51,839 bases of DNA from an uncultured bacterium (GTDB taxonomy: Bacteria > Bacillota > Clostridia > Lachnospirales > Lachnospiraceae). A program made the translations under genes and the position numbers. Numbering within the stretch: position 1 is the stretch's first letter; each line of letters starts with the position of its first letter. The stretch covers positions 1 through 51,839 of the forward strand of contig CAJMQE010000018.1 in NCBI GenBank assembly GCA_905215405.1, written 5' to 3'. Below the pieces are notes generated by a model. That model searched no databases. It worked only from the letters and a program-made list of their open reading frames with translations, and was not told the DNA's origin. Of the stretch, positions 51,765-51,839 are shown piece after piece.

Positions 51765-51839
51765 TAAAAAGATCAACGACATTGATTGTCCGACAGCACA
51801 TTGTGGGAGGCGTGAACAGCACTTTAGTGTAGGTGCTTT

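Overview
The window looks like chromosome of a spore-forming Lachnospiraceae bacterium (Clostridia); the genus cannot be fixed from sequence alone. Supporting signs are AT-rich DNA with strong GGAGG ribosome sites and TTG starts, the neighbourhood comEA / two-component system / GerMN / comEC / holA / rpsT / gpr / spoIIP, a fused homocysteine methyltransferase-MTHFR, a DUF5688-type protein, and a tRNA gene without an encoded CCA.

Layout. 1-3.6 kb: accessory metabolic genes (end of a condensation-fold enzyme with an 11-unit pentapeptide insert, a nitroreductase, a P-loop kinase-like protein, a 2H phosphoesterase). 3.8-8.6 kb, minus strand: gtrA-like, yfhO-like, argH. 8.7-16.9 kb: an S8-family protein that has lost its catalytic Ser and oxyanion Asn, preceded by a coupled 27-codon small ORF; then comEA, an OmpR/HK pair, a GerMN lipoprotein and comEC. 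17-22 kb: HAD hydrolase, holA, divergent rpsT, gpr and spoIIP (spore germination and engulfment). 22-30.6 kb: a YitJ-like methionine/folate enzyme, a DUF5688-like protein, tRNA-Arg(CCG), a membrane protein, rluF, ligA and metA. Residue Glu111 marks MetA as the acetyl-CoA type.

30.53-43.69 kb is an integrated element sitting in the 3' end of metA. A near-identical 24-bp core occurs inside the metA 3' end and again just beyond the tyrosine integrase, where the displaced original metA tail (19 codons including stop) and its probable terminator remain. The element carries Xis and Int, a small DUF6061-like gene, a palindrome cluster, an array of 23-bp repeats phased every 32 bp, and two cargo blocks. 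Block A is a tight operon: AbiEi-like regulator, N6-adenine methylase, a fusion of a Hsp90/MORC-type GHKL ATPase with a histidine kinase, a stand-alone receiver protein, and an HNH nuclease. Its promoter lies inside a large inverted repeat. I read it as a restriction-like defence system whose nuclease may be controlled by phosphorelay; this is the best candidate for an undescribed system here. Block B holds a small unknown protein, a second HNH nuclease overlapping a MazG-like pyrophosphohydrolase with a zinc ribbon, and a second orphan AbiEi-like gene.

43.7-51.8 kb: a lipoprotein, a flavin reductase behind a MerR-type 19-bp-spacer promoter, then a type VII-secretion-like effector locus: three small helical partners, a large effector-like gene split by one in-frame TAA, and three exported proteins, two of them BspA-type leucine-rich repeat proteins and one a possible divergent relative.

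A recurring feature is tandem repeats that start at or just after stop codons (2.9, 18.8, 22.1 and 24.1 kb).
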